Below are positions 9,409 to 19,960 of a stretch of DNA of 49,677 bases, piece by piece. Origin of the DNA: Lachnoanaerobaculum sp. ICM7 (GTDB lineage: Bacteria; Bacillota; Clostridia; Lachnospirales; Lachnospiraceae). The notes beneath the pieces are model-generated. The model did no database searches, was not told the DNA's origin, and worked only from the letters and a program-made list of their open reading frames with translations. The position numbers were made by a program, and so were the translations under genes. The stretch lies in contig NZ_ALJL01000020.1 in NCBI RefSeq assembly GCF_000287675.1, positions 1 through 49,677 of the forward strand, given 5' to 3'. Every line of letters begins with the position of its first letter. The first letter of the stretch is position 1.

Positions 9409-10926
9409 ATGGAAAAGAGTGGGATAAAATATTTTGCAGCAATTGATGTAGGCTCATTTGAGCTTGAACTTGGAATTTATGAGATATCAAGTAAATCAGG
9501 AATAAAGAGAATTGATTATGTCAAGCATACTATTGCGCTTGGGAGCGACACCTATAAATTCGGAAAAATCAGTTATGAAATGATAGATGAGCTATGTGAT
9601 ATTTTATCGGATTTTAAGAAAATAATGCATAGCTATAAGGTGGATGCGTATAAGGCATATGCAACCAGCGCCATGAGAGAAGCCTCAAACAATATGCAGG
9701 TGCTTGACCAGATAAAGGTAAGGGCAGGGATTGATATAAGTATAATATCAAACTCCGAGCAAAGATTTATCAATTATATGTCTATCGATTCAAAAGGTGA
9801 GCTGTTTGAGAAATATATAAGGAGCGGTACCGCTATTGCCGATGTCGGATTTGGAAGTATGCAGCTTACTCTTTACGATAACGGTGCAATACAGAGCACA
9901 CAAAATTTATCACTTGGAGTTTTAAGACTTCGAGAGATGGTGGAAGAGATTGATAATATCAACGAAAAAAAGCATAATGTACTTACAGAGCTTATAGATA
10001 ACGACCTTAATACATTTAAGAAGATTTATCTTAAGAATAAAAAGGTAAAGACTATAATCGGTATCGGAGAACCTCTTATGCATGTATTCAGATATATGGA
10101 TCATGAATCCACAGATATGATAATAGATTATGAGAGATTTATTAAATTATTCGATAGAATACGCGGAAAGAGTGTTGAGGAAATAGAGAATATACTTGGT
10201 GTAAGTAAAAATTATGCAAAGATGATTTTGCCTAGTGTGCTTATTTTTCAAAGAATTTTTGATCTGTTTAATGCTAAGGAAATATGGATGCCGGGTACAC
10301 TTTTGATAGACGGTATTGCGGCGGAGTATGCAAAGAAAACCGGAATCATAAGTGTAGGTCATAATTTTGAAGAAGATATAATTGCGGCATCAAAAAATCT
10401 TGCCAAAAGATACAGAGGAAACAGCAAACATACCGGTGCGGTGGAAAAGAATGCTCTTCTTATATTTGATGCCATAAAAGAGGTCAGCGGCTTAACGGAA
10501 AGAGACAGACTCTTGGTACAAATAGCCGCCATACTTCATAATATCGGTAAGTTTATAAATATGAAAAACAGTGATACAGCCACATACAATATCATATCAT
10601 CAGGAGAAATTATAGGTATATCTCATGATGAGAGAATGCTTATGGCGGAAATATCAAATATTGATAATGAAGAAAATATTTATAATAAAAGAGATATCAG
10701 GCTTGCAAAATTAAGTGCAATACTGCAAATGGCAAATGCACTTGACAGATCTCATAAGCAGAAAATAAAGAATTTTATATTGAAATTAGATGAAAATAAG
10801 CTGAAACTGGAAGTGAATTACATGGGTGATTTGAGTCTTGAAATATTAAGCTTTAATTCTCACAGAGATTTTTTCAGAGAAATCTTCGGAATAGAATTTA
10901 TTTTGAAGCAGATAAGAACTTTTTGA
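9409..10926 (+). CDS. Divergent Ppx/GppA-family phosphatase with HD-like C-terminus
   Basis: Relative of exopolyphosphatase and pppGpp phosphatase, 505 residues, directly before ppk. The actin-like fold starts with AAIDVGSFELELGIY, and a later phosphate loop reads ADVGFGSMQL where most members have DxGGGS. The C-terminal HD-type domain (about 330-500) keeps LHNIGKFIN, but the metal-binding His-Asp is His377-Asn378, and the later histidines of the usual HxxHS stretch are absent. Ppx function is inferred from the ppk neighbour. The weakened motifs leave open that it senses polyphosphate or nucleotides instead of cutting them. Start is the ATG after TTGGAGAG. Confidence 0.82.
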   Translation: MEKSGIKYFAAIDVGSFELELGIYEISSKSGIKRIDYVKHTIALGSDTYKFGKISYEMIDELCDILSDFKKIMHSYKVDAYKAYATSAMREASNNMQVLDQIKVRAGIDISIISNSEQRFINYMSIDSKGELFEKYIRSGTAIADVGFGSMQLTLYDNGAIQSTQNLSLGVLRLREMVEEIDNINEKKHNVLTELIDNDLNTFKKIYLKNKKVKTIIGIGEPLMHVFRYMDHESTDMIIDYERFIKLFDRIRGKSVEEIENILGVSKNYAKMILPSVLIFQRIFDLFNAKEIWMPGTLLIDGIAAEYAKKTGIISVGHNFEEDIIAASKNLAKRYRGNSKHTGAVEKNALLIFDAIKEVSGLTERDRLLVQIAAILHNIGKFINMKNSDTATYNIISSGEIIGISHDERMLMAEISNIDNEENIYNKRDIRLAKLSAILQMANALDRSHKQKIKNFILKLDENKLKLEVNYMGDLSLEILSFNSHRDFFREIFGIEFILKQIRTF

Positions 10927-10944
10927 TAGGAAGGAGTGGCTATT

Positions 10945-13104
10945 ATGGAAAAGTTTGATAATGTAGAATATTTTACAAACAGGGAGCTGTCCTGGCTGAA
11001 GTTCAATATCAGAGTTTTAAATGAAGCTGAGGATGATGATGTTAAACTTTTTGAAAGATTGAAATTTTTAAGTATAACATCTTCAAACCTTGACGAGTTC
11101 TTTATGGTAAGGATTGCTTCATTAAAGGATATGGTGGATGCTGATTATAAGAAAAAAGATATCTCGGGAATGAGTGCGGAAAAGCAACTTGGTATACTGA
11201 CTAAGGAGACTCACGATTTTGTTAAAAAGCAGTATGAGGTTTATAACAAATCTTTGGTTCCGCTTTTAAAGAAGGAAAATCTGCATATAATAAGTCATGG
11301 TGATGAACTTGATGCAAATGAAAAGAAATTTATAGATGAATATTTTGATGAATTTGTATATCCGGTACTTACACCTATGGCAGTGGATGCTTCAAGACCT
11401 TTCCCGCTTGTCAGAAATAAGACTTTAAATATTGCAGCCCTTATAAGAAAGAGAAAAGAAGAAAACTCTAAAAAGAAAAAGAAGGATGTGTATCTTGGAA
11501 ATGTAGATGCCGATCTTGATTTTGCGATGGTGCAGGTACCGTCTGTACTACCAAGAATTGTAGAGATCCCTTGTGAGTCTGAGGAGAGAAAGATAATCTA
11601 TCTTGAAGATATCATAGAGAAAAATATTGATAAACTTTTCTTAAACTATGAAGTAATATCCGCAGCAACATTCAGAGTAATGAGAAATGCGGAGTTTAAG
11701 CTTGATGAGGATGATGCATCGGATCTGTTAGAGGAAATAAAGAAAAAACTTAAGAAGAGACAGTGGGGAGAGGCTATCAGACTTGAAGCCGAAGAAAGAA
11801 TGGATGCAAGCCTTTTAAATTTCCTGAAGAGTGAGCTGAATGTTGATGAAGAGGATATATTTAAGATAAACGGACCTCTGGATTTGACAGTTCTGATGAA
11901 AATATATTCTCTCGAAGGTTTTGAGAGGCTAAAGGATAAAAAGCATGTTCCTGTAATGAACCAAAGGCTTATAGACTGTGAGGATATATTTGAGGAGATA
12001 AAAAAGAAGGATATTTTACTTTCACATCCATATGAGAGCTTTGATCCGGTAATAGATTTTGTTTCAAAGGCTGCGGCAGATAAAAATGTTCTTGCTATAA
12101 AGCAGACTTTATACAGAGTCAGCGGAAACTCGCCTATTATTAAGGCGCTTGCAAATGCTGCTGATAACGGTAAGCAGGTTACAGTTTTGGTGGAGCTTAA
12201 GGCAAGATTTGATGAGGAGAATAATATCAACTGGGCAAGGATGCTTGAAAAAGCAGGCTGTCATGTAATCTACGGACTTGTAGGATTAAAGACTCACTCA
12301 AAGATAACTCTTGTAGTGAGAAGAGAAGAAGACGGTATCAGAAGATATGTACATCTTGGCACCGGAAACTATAATGATTCTACTGCAAAGCTTTATACAG
12401 ACCTTGGTATGTTTACAGCAAGAGAAAGCTATGGTGAGGATGCTACGGCAGTCTTTAATATGTTAAGCGGATATTCAGAACCTCCGTTTTGGAAAAGATA
12501 TGTGGTTGCACCGCTTTGGATGAAGGATATATTCTTAAAGAAGATAAGCCAATGTGCAGAGGCGGCCGGGAGAGGATCCGAGGTAAGAATCATAGCAAAG
12601 ATGAACTCGCTTTCAGATAAGGATATTATATGCGCGCTTTATTCGGCAAGCTGTGCAGGAGTAAAGATAGATTTGATTGTCAGAGGCATATGCTGTCTTA
12701 AGGTAGGAATAAAAGGAGTCTCTGAAAATATAACGGTCAGATCAATTGTCGGAACATTTCTTGAACATGCCAGAATATTTGATTTCCGTATAGACGGTGA
12801 AGAGGAGATTTTCCTTGGCAGTGCCGACTGGATGAACAGAAATCTGGAAAAGAGAGTAGAGATTGTATTTCCGGTGGCGGATGAGGATATAATAAAGAGT
12901 ATAAAGCATTACCTGGATGTGGAACTTGAGGATAATGTAAAGGCCTCCATCCTTTTAACTGACGGTAGATATGAAAAAGTGGAAAGAGGGGGAAGTGCAA
13001 AGAAAAACTCACAGATGATATTTATTAAAGAAGCAAATCAAATATATGAAAATGCTGTTAAAATAAATAAGGTGGAAGCTGATAGAACTTTTATACCTTT
13101 ATAA
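10945..13104 (+). CDS. ppk: Polyphosphate kinase 1
   Basis: Makes inorganic polyphosphate from the gamma phosphate of ATP, reversibly; membrane-associated homotetramer in studied cases. 719 residues from the ATG at 10945, eight bases after AGGAAGGAG; the in-frame GTG at 10936 overlaps that site and is unlikely to be the start. Domains run N, head, C1 and C2. The phosphorylated histidine is His451 in LKTHSK, and the second conserved histidine is His470 in VHLGTGNYN. Last gene of the cls-to-ppk run and paired with the Ppx-like gene. Length is typical and nothing is missing. Confidence 0.96.
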   Translation: MEKFDNVEYFTNRELSWLKFNIRVLNEAEDDDVKLFERLKFLSITSSNLDEFFMVRIASLKDMVDADYKKKDISGMSAEKQLGILTKETHDFVKKQYEVYNKSLVPLLKKENLHIISHGDELDANEKKFIDEYFDEFVYPVLTPMAVDASRPFPLVRNKTLNIAALIRKRKEENSKKKKKDVYLGNVDADLDFAMVQVPSVLPRIVEIPCESEERKIIYLEDIIEKNIDKLFLNYEVISAATFRVMRNAEFKLDEDDASDLLEEIKKKLKKRQWGEAIRLEAEERMDASLLNFLKSELNVDEEDIFKINGPLDLTVLMKIYSLEGFERLKDKKHVPVMNQRLIDCEDIFEEIKKKDILLSHPYESFDPVIDFVSKAAADKNVLAIKQTLYRVSGNSPIIKALANAADNGKQVTVLVELKARFDEENNINWARMLEKAGCHVIYGLVGLKTHSKITLVVRREEDGIRRYVHLGTGNYNDSTAKLYTDLGMFTARESYGEDATAVFNMLSGYSEPPFWKRYVVAPLWMKDIFLKKISQCAEAAGRGSEVRIIAKMNSLSDKDIICALYSASCAGVKIDLIVRGICCLKVGIKGVSENITVRSIVGTFLEHARIFDFRIDGEEEIFLGSADWMNRNLEKRVEIVFPVADEDIIKSIKHYLDVELEDNVKASILLTDGRYEKVERGGSAKKNSQMIFIKEANQIYENAVKINKVEADRTFIPL

Positions 13105-13116
13105 AGGGAATAAAAA

Positions 13117-13142
13117 ATAGCCACTGCAAAAGCGGTGGCTAT
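13117..13142 (-). terminator. Terminator for ilvC, also between convergent ppk and ilvC
   Basis: ATAGCCACTGC, loop AAAA, GCGGTGGCTAT (one G-T pair). On the minus strand the stem is followed by a run of T, so it mainly serves ilvC; on the plus strand the tail is weaker. Confidence 0.85.
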
Positions 13143-13156
13143 AAACTTTTAAATTA

Positions 13157-14203
<1,047 letters not shown>

Positions 14204-14240
14204 TTAACCCATTTAGGCTGGGGAACCATCAAAATAAAAA

Positions 14241-14738
14241 CTAGTTGAAAACAACTACATCATCACTTCCTCTTGAAAGAGCAGTGAGTCCTGTTCTGGC
14301 AAGTTCCAAAACTTCATAATCGGAAAGAAGATTTGAAAGCGCTTCAAGTTTTGAATTATCACCTGTAAGCATAACTGTCAAACAATCCTTGGCTACATCT
14401 ACAATAGTAGCTCTGAAAATATCACAAAGAGCTGCGATATCCTGTCTCTGTGAAGCATCGGCTTTTACCTTTATCATTATAATTTCACGGAAAACACTTT
14501 TGCCTTCCTCTAAAACCTTGATATCTCTTACATCTTCAAGTTTTCTCAGCTGTTTTACTATTTGATCAAGTGTATCCTCGTCTCCGATAGAAACAACTGT
14601 CATTCTTGAAAAGCGCGGATCGGCTGTCTCTCCAACAGTGAGAGAGTCGATATTGTATCCTCTCCTTGAGAACAGACCTGACACACGACTTAAAACACCT
14701 GCAGAATTATCTACAATAAGTGAAAATACTCGTCTCAT
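14241..14738 (-). CDS. ilvN: Acetolactate synthase small (regulatory) subunit
   Basis: Regulatory subunit that activates acetolactate synthase and gives valine feedback; 165 residues. An N-terminal ACT domain (about 2-78, FSLIVDNSAGVLSRVSGLF) is followed by the ALS small-subunit C-terminal domain. The ATG at 14738 was chosen: the in-frame TTG at 14750 overlaps the GGGAGG ribosome site. The large subunit gene is not in the window; ilvN leads directly into ilvC. Confidence 0.95.
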   Translation of the reverse strand: MRRVFSLIVDNSAGVLSRVSGLFSRRGYNIDSLTVGETADPRFSRMTVVSIGDEDTLDQIVKQLRKLEDVRDIKVLEEGKSVFREIIMIKVKADASQRQDIAALCDIFRATIVDVAKDCLTVMLTGDNSKLEALSNLLSDYEVLELARTGLTALSRGSDDVVVFN

Positions 14739-14793
14739 TTTACCTCCCAATATTAAAAGTAGTAATTAATAAAATCATATTGGTTTTCAATTT

Positions 14794-14821
14794 ACTATAG
14801 CACCATTATGATAAATGTCAA
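14794..14821 (-). promoter_or_regulatory. ilvN-ilvC promoter
   Basis: On the minus strand: TTGACA (14816-14821), a 16-base spacer and TATAGT (14794-14799), about 56 bases before the ilvN ATG. Confidence 0.75.
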
Positions 14822-14841
14822 TTTATTATATAATATAATTA

Positions 14842-14860
14842 TTATAACCTGAGGTTATAA
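14842..14860. promoter_or_regulatory. 19-bp perfect palindrome between ilvN promoter and sortase gene
   Basis: TTATAACCT, central G, AGGTTATAA. It ends 21 bases upstream of the ilvN -35 box and 21 bases after the sortase stop codon. It could be an operator for the ilv genes or a weak sortase terminator; the lack of a clear T run favours an operator. Confidence 0.45.
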
Positions 14861-14881
14861 TACAAAAAAACAGTATATATT

Positions 14882-15679
14882 TTACCTGTGATCTTCTCCA
14901 AAATCAATAGTTGATAAATCATATTGTGCAGGTTCATCATTATCATCCAATTCATATGCGTATAAAACAGTTCTTGTATCATCACCCTCATATGAACAGG
15001 TTATAAAAGACCAAATCTTATTTACACCGGTTTCAGGAATCTCTCTGAAGGTACATTTTTCTGTCATTCTGTCCACATAGTTGTGGAAATAATCCATATC
15101 GTCAAAATATGTCTGTCTTCTTTCAGGTGCCGAATCGGTATAAAGAGCGGCAACAGTCTTTAATCTATAAGTTTTATTCGGAGTATAAATATATATCATT
15201 CTATGTTCTTTAAAAAAATCTTCTTTTTTGAACTTAGTGATATCGGTAAACATTTTACCGTCTTTCATATGATGACCGTAGATAATATTATTCAGAGTTG
15301 AAAAATCCGAATTACTGTAGCCGTCCATATATACGGAATAATATGATTCCTGATGGTTTATATCATGATGTAAATAATATTCTATATCATATTCTTTCCA
15401 TAATATCGGATAATCAATTACAGTTCCGGGAATATACACCCATGCGATAACATCCGGATTTGTAGCCTTTAACGAATCAAAATCAATTTTTCTTGTATAA
15501 TTTTCATCAGTCTCATAAGCCTTTGTAGGCGGCTCGGTTGTAGTTTCTTCTTGAGTGGTGGTAGTTTCAAGAGTAGTTTCAGGTTCTTTATTTTTGTTTT
15601 TTATATTTGAAAATATGACTGCAATCGCTGTAAGTAATATTGCGAAAGCTAAAATAGGTAATAAAATTTTCTTTTTCAT
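14882..15679 (-). CDS. srtB: Class B sortase
   Basis: Membrane-anchored transpeptidase that cuts a sorting motif and attaches proteins to the cell wall or builds pili; 265 residues. An N-terminal anchor helix (5-24) is followed by a Thr/Glu-rich spacer (about 30-60) and the catalytic domain. The triad is visible: His136 in YGHHM, Cys228 in FITCSYE and Arg236 in DDTRTV; the long TCSYEGDDTRTV stretch is typical of class B. Start is the ATG after TTAGGAG; an upstream in-frame ATG at 15715 has no such site. No substrate with a sorting signal is adjacent, so it may be the housekeeping enzyme. Confidence 0.9.
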   Translation of the reverse strand: MKKKILLPILAFAILLTAIAVIFSNIKNKNKEPETTLETTTTQEETTTEPPTKAYETDENYTRKIDFDSLKATNPDVIAWVYIPGTVIDYPILWKEYDIEYYLHHDINHQESYYSVYMDGYSNSDFSTLNNIIYGHHMKDGKMFTDITKFKKEDFFKEHRMIYIYTPNKTYRLKTVAALYTDSAPERRQTYFDDMDYFHNYVDRMTEKCTFREIPETGVNKIWSFITCSYEGDDTRTVLYAYELDDNDEPAQYDLSTIDFGEDHR

Positions 15680-15752
15680 ATATCTCCTAACGACTTTTAG
15701 GTAGAAGTATAGCATTTTTTTTTACTATTGTATATAAATCTTATGAATTAGA

Positions 15753-15781
15753 TTGATAAAAAAAAAATCCTCTACTATAAT
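15753..15781 (+). promoter_or_regulatory. Promoter of the yfhO-argH run
   Basis: TTGATA (15753-15758), a 17-base spacer made mostly of A, and TATAAT (15776-15781). The RNA start near 15788 gives a leader of about 17 bases and rules out the GTG at 15784. Confidence 0.8.
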
Positions 15782-15804
15782 TAGTGAGAAGACGGAGGAG
15801 AAAA

Positions 15805-18555
15805 ATGAACGATTTGAATTTGAATCAGAGAGATGAAATTATAATGGATAAAAGGGCAATATTTGCTTTATCTTTTTTAATACCGGTTTTTATAATGATA
15901 TTAATATTCATACAAAGAGGAATATTCCCGTTTGGTGATGAGAGCTTTTTGAGAACTGACATGTATCATCAGTATGCTCCGTTTTTTTCAGAGTTTAAAT
16001 ATAAGCTGAGTAATGGAGGTTCACTTCTTTACAGTTGGGACCTCGGTATGGGAATAAATTTCTCGGCACTTTATGCCTACTATCTTGCCAGCCCTCTAAA
16101 CTGGCTTATTATTCTATGTCCGCAAAAATATGTGATAGAGTTTATGACATATATGATAGTTGCAAAGATAGGACTTTCAGGACTTGGTTTCACATATTAT
16201 TTATCTAAACATACTTCAGGAAACAAAGCCGGAATATTATTCTTCGGAATATTCTATGCACTTTCAGGATATATGGCGGCATATAGCTGGAACATTATGT
16301 GGCTGGATTGTATTATACTTTTTCCGATAGTATGCTTGGGTATTGAAAGACTTGTAAAAACAGGAAAAGGTTTACTGTATACACTAATACTCGGTCTATG
16401 TATACTGTCAAATTATTATATTTCAATAATGATTTGTCTGTTTATGGTAATATACTTCATTTCTCTTAATCTAATGGATAATGAAAACAATTGGAGAAAA
16501 TTTGTAATTGCTTCAATCAGATTTGCTGTTTATTCATTGCTTGCAGGAGGACTGAGTGCACTTGTTTTATTGCCTGAAATATATGCACTTAAGCTTACAG
16601 CCTCGGGAGACTTTGACTTTCCAAGTACATTTAATTCATATTTTTCTATTTTCGATATGATTGCCAGACATATGGGCAATGTAAAAGTTGAAATCGGACT
16701 TGATCATTGGCCGAATATATTCTGTGGTGTTGGAATATTTTTATTTGTTGTTCTGTACATATTGAACAGAAAGATTTCCAAGAAAGAAAAAGCGGTTTAT
16801 ATTTCATTGCTTGTATTTTTTCTTGCAGGTTTTTCAATAAATGTATTGAATTATATATGGCACGGACTTCATTACCCGAACTCACTACCTGCGAGACAGA
16901 GTTTTATCTATATATTCCTTGTACTCTTTATATGTGCAAAGGCATATGATAATTTCAGTGCGAATACAACCAAGGATCTTGGATTGGCATTCGGAATCAG
17001 TATGATATATATTTTGCTTGCACAAAAGATAGTAAATAATGAGGATTTCCATTTTGCAGTATTTTATGCGGCAATGATTTTTATAAGCATATATGCGATG
17101 TTAATGTATTTGCATATGGCAAAGAGAATATCAAAAACATATTTATTTTTGATTACACTTGCAATAGTGGTAATTGAATCAAGTGTCAATATGTCGGTTA
17201 CAAGTGTGACAACAATAAACAGAAGTAATTATATAAATGACAATGCCGATGTAAGAGCTTTGCTTAAGAAATTGCCGATGGATGATTTTTATCGTATAGA
17301 TAAGGTGGACAGAAAGACAAAGGATGACGGTGCATGGTTGAATTTTAAATCGGTATCTATTTTTTCATCTACGGCAAACGCTTCACTTACTGAATTATTT
17401 GAAAAACTTGGAAATGAAGCATCTACAAATGCATATTCTATAACCGGAGAAACACCTCTTTTAGATATGCTTTTTGCGGTAAAATATGCAATATATACCG
17501 GTGAGTCAAGAAATACAAATATTTCTTATGTGGATATATCAGGAAACAGTTATTTATATGAAAATCCTTATACTCTGCCTCTTGGATATATGGTTGATGA
17601 AAGATTTACAGATGATTGGAACTTGAATCTCGGAGATCCTATAGATGTTCAAAATGATTTGGCCGCCGTTTACGGTTTACCTGATATATTTGAGCAAATA
17701 GAGACTATAAAGGAGTCTACTTCCGTAAACTTTCAGACCGATATAGACGGTGAATACTATGCCTATGTTACAAATCCGGCAATTGACGAAGTGGAATTCA
17801 GTTATGGAGACGGAGATGTTAAAAAGTCATTTAAGAATCTGAAGAGACATTATATATTGGAGCTTGGAACTCTTGAGGGAGAGAAAAACGGAAGATTTGT
17901 AAGTACGGATGATAAGGATGAATCAATTGATGCAAGAGTTTATAGAGTCAACTATGATTCTCTGAAGAAATTGTATTATATCCTAAATAAGAATCCTTTA
18001 TATCTCAGTAAGATTTCAGATTCATACCTGTCAGGAAATGTTCATGCGGTTGAAAATACCACATTGTTTACTTCTATTCCATATGATGAAGGATGGAGTG
18101 TTTATGTAGACGGAAAGAAAGCTGAAAAGATAAAGATTATGGATGCCTTTATCGGCTTAAAACTTGAAAAAGGACAGCATGAAATAGAATTTAAATATTT
18201 AAGTTCAGGTATTATTGAAGGTGCAATAATAAGTGCGGCTTCATTGGCTTTATTATTACTGATATGCCTTGTGAAAAAAGTTATTGAAAACGGCGGAATC
18301 AAATTCAAAAAGAAAGAAGTTATTGAAGACGATGAGTTTGAAGAACTTGATATAGAAGATTCGGATGATGATGAAGATAACGATGAAGACGATGATGATG
18401 AAGAATACGATGACGAATCTGAAGAAAAAAACGGTGAAAATAAACGTGTATACGTTGATATAACCACAGGCGGTGGAAAAGGTGTAGTTGAACTGCTTAC
18501 AAAAAACTATAATCCTGAAACTGATGAAAATACAAATGATGAAGATTTGAAATAG
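15805..18555 (+). CDS. YfhO-family multi-spanning membrane protein with acidic tail
   Basis: Large integral membrane protein, 916 residues from the ATG after GGAGGAG. The first 500 or so residues hold about a dozen hydrophobic segments with the N-terminal FRTDMYHQYAPFF stretch typical of the YfhO family. An extracytoplasmic domain (about 460-800) follows, then a last membrane helix near 805-825. In Bacillus and Listeria, YfhO-type proteins take part in adding sugars to teichoic acids; the same role here is inferred. Unusual: the cytoplasmic tail after the last helix has a run of about 35 residues that are nearly all Asp or Glu. It is followed 15 bases later by argH. Confidence 0.85.
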   Translation: MNDLNLNQRDEIIMDKRAIFALSFLIPVFIMILIFIQRGIFPFGDESFLRTDMYHQYAPFFSEFKYKLSNGGSLLYSWDLGMGINFSALYAYYLASPLNWLIILCPQKYVIEFMTYMIVAKIGLSGLGFTYYLSKHTSGNKAGILFFGIFYALSGYMAAYSWNIMWLDCIILFPIVCLGIERLVKTGKGLLYTLILGLCILSNYYISIMICLFMVIYFISLNLMDNENNWRKFVIASIRFAVYSLLAGGLSALVLLPEIYALKLTASGDFDFPSTFNSYFSIFDMIARHMGNVKVEIGLDHWPNIFCGVGIFLFVVLYILNRKISKKEKAVYISLLVFFLAGFSINVLNYIWHGLHYPNSLPARQSFIYIFLVLFICAKAYDNFSANTTKDLGLAFGISMIYILLAQKIVNNEDFHFAVFYAAMIFISIYAMLMYLHMAKRISKTYLFLITLAIVVIESSVNMSVTSVTTINRSNYINDNADVRALLKKLPMDDFYRIDKVDRKTKDDGAWLNFKSVSIFSSTANASLTELFEKLGNEASTNAYSITGETPLLDMLFAVKYAIYTGESRNTNISYVDISGNSYLYENPYTLPLGYMVDERFTDDWNLNLGDPIDVQNDLAAVYGLPDIFEQIETIKESTSVNFQTDIDGEYYAYVTNPAIDEVEFSYGDGDVKKSFKNLKRHYILELGTLEGEKNGRFVSTDDKDESIDARVYRVNYDSLKKLYYILNKNPLYLSKISDSYLSGNVHAVENTTLFTSIPYDEGWSVYVDGKKAEKIKIMDAFIGLKLEKGQHEIEFKYLSSGIIEGAIISAASLALLLLICLVKKVIENGGIKFKKKEVIEDDEFEELDIEDSDDDEDNDEDDDDEEYDDESEEKNGENKRVYVDITTGGGKGVVELLTKNYNPETDENTNDEDLK

Positions 18556-18570
18556 AAAGACGGTGTATAT

Positions 18571-19953
18571 ATGAAACTTTGGGGTGGAAGATTTACAAAA
18601 GAAACAAATAAACTGGTGGAGAGTTTTAATGAATCACTTTCATTTGACCATAGATTCTATAAGCAGGATATCAGAGGAAGTATAGCTCATGTAAAGATGC
18701 TTGCAAAACAAAATATACTTACAGATGATGAGAGAGATAAAATCATTGAAGGACTGAATTCTATAGAAAAGGATATAGAAAGCGGTGTATTAAAATTTGA
18801 TGACGGTTCAGAGGATATTCATTCATATGTTGAAGCACATTTGATTGAGAGAATAGGAGATACAGGTAAGAAGCTTCATACCGGAAGAAGCAGAAACGAT
18901 CAGGTGGCACTTGATATGAAACTCTATGTAAGAGATGAGATTGATGAGCTTAAGGACCTTCTATATGAACTGCTTAGTGAAGTTCTTCGTATAATGGAAG
19001 AAAATACTACAACATATATGCCGGGATTTACACATTTACAAAAGGCACAGCCTACAACTCTGGCACATCATTTCGGTGCATATTTTGAGATGTTTATCAG
19101 AGACTTTGACAGGCTACGCTCTACAAGAAAGAGAATGAATCTTTCACCTTTGGGCTCAGGAGCTTTTGCAGGAACGACATATGATCTTGACAGAGATTAT
19201 GTGGCAAGCCTTTTGGAGTTTGAGACTGCTACAAGAAACAGTATGGATTCCGTAAGTGACAGAGATTATCTTTTGGAGTTGTTATCTGACCTTGCTATAA
19301 TATCAATGCATCTTAGCAGGCTGTCAGAGGAAATTATCGTATGGAATACAGATGAATACAGATTTGTGGAGATGGATGACACATATTCTACAGGTTCATC
19401 TATAATGCCGCAGAAGAAAAATCCTGATATTGCAGAGCTTATAAGGGGAAAAAGCGGTAGAGTATACGGAAGTCTGATATCTCTTCTTACAACAATGAAG
19501 GGCTTACCGCTTGCATATAACAAAGATATGCAAGAAGACAAGGAGATGTCTTTTGATGCTATAGATACTGTAAAAAGTTTGATAAAACTTATGAGCGGAA
19601 TGCTTTCAAGTATGAAGTTCAATAATGAAAGAATGGCAGAAAGTGCAAGAGGAGGCTTTACAAATGCAACCGATGCGGCAGATTATCTTGTAAAGAAAAA
19701 TGTTGCCTTCAGAGATGCACATGAGATTGTCGGCAGGCTTGTACTTTACGGAATTGAGCATGGAAAGGCACTTGATGATTTCTCACTTGAGGAGTTTAGA
19801 AATATATCTGAATATTTTGATTATGATATCTATGATGCTATTTCTTTAAAAACTTGCGTGGAAAAGAGAAATACCAAGGGAGCTCCGGGACTTACAGCTA
19901 TAATGAATGAAATAAAAGAATCAAAAAAGCTTTTAGAGTCTATAAAGAAATAG
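18571..19953 (+). CDS. argH: Argininosuccinate lyase
   Basis: Last step of arginine synthesis: splits argininosuccinate into arginine and fumarate. 460 residues, typical. The family signature GSSIMPQKKNPDIAE is present, and the N-terminus reads KLWGGRFTKETN as in most members; HTGRSRNDQVALD is the second conserved substrate region. 15 bases after the YfhO gene and 7 before the next. No argG is in view. Confidence 0.97.
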   Translation: MKLWGGRFTKETNKLVESFNESLSFDHRFYKQDIRGSIAHVKMLAKQNILTDDERDKIIEGLNSIEKDIESGVLKFDDGSEDIHSYVEAHLIERIGDTGKKLHTGRSRNDQVALDMKLYVRDEIDELKDLLYELLSEVLRIMEENTTTYMPGFTHLQKAQPTTLAHHFGAYFEMFIRDFDRLRSTRKRMNLSPLGSGAFAGTTYDLDRDYVASLLEFETATRNSMDSVSDRDYLLELLSDLAIISMHLSRLSEEIIVWNTDEYRFVEMDDTYSTGSSIMPQKKNPDIAELIRGKSGRVYGSLISLLTTMKGLPLAYNKDMQEDKEMSFDAIDTVKSLIKLMSGMLSSMKFNNERMAESARGGFTNATDAADYLVKKNVAFRDAHEIVGRLVLYGIEHGKALDDFSLEEFRNISEYFDYDIYDAISLKTCVEKRNTKGAPGLTAIMNEIKESKKLLESIKK

Positions 19954-19960
19954 GAAATTT

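Noticed and set aside
11646-12230. 194-codon minus-strand frame inside ppk
   Set aside because: Same reasons: antisense to conserved codons, no start signals, translation rich in Ser and Phe.
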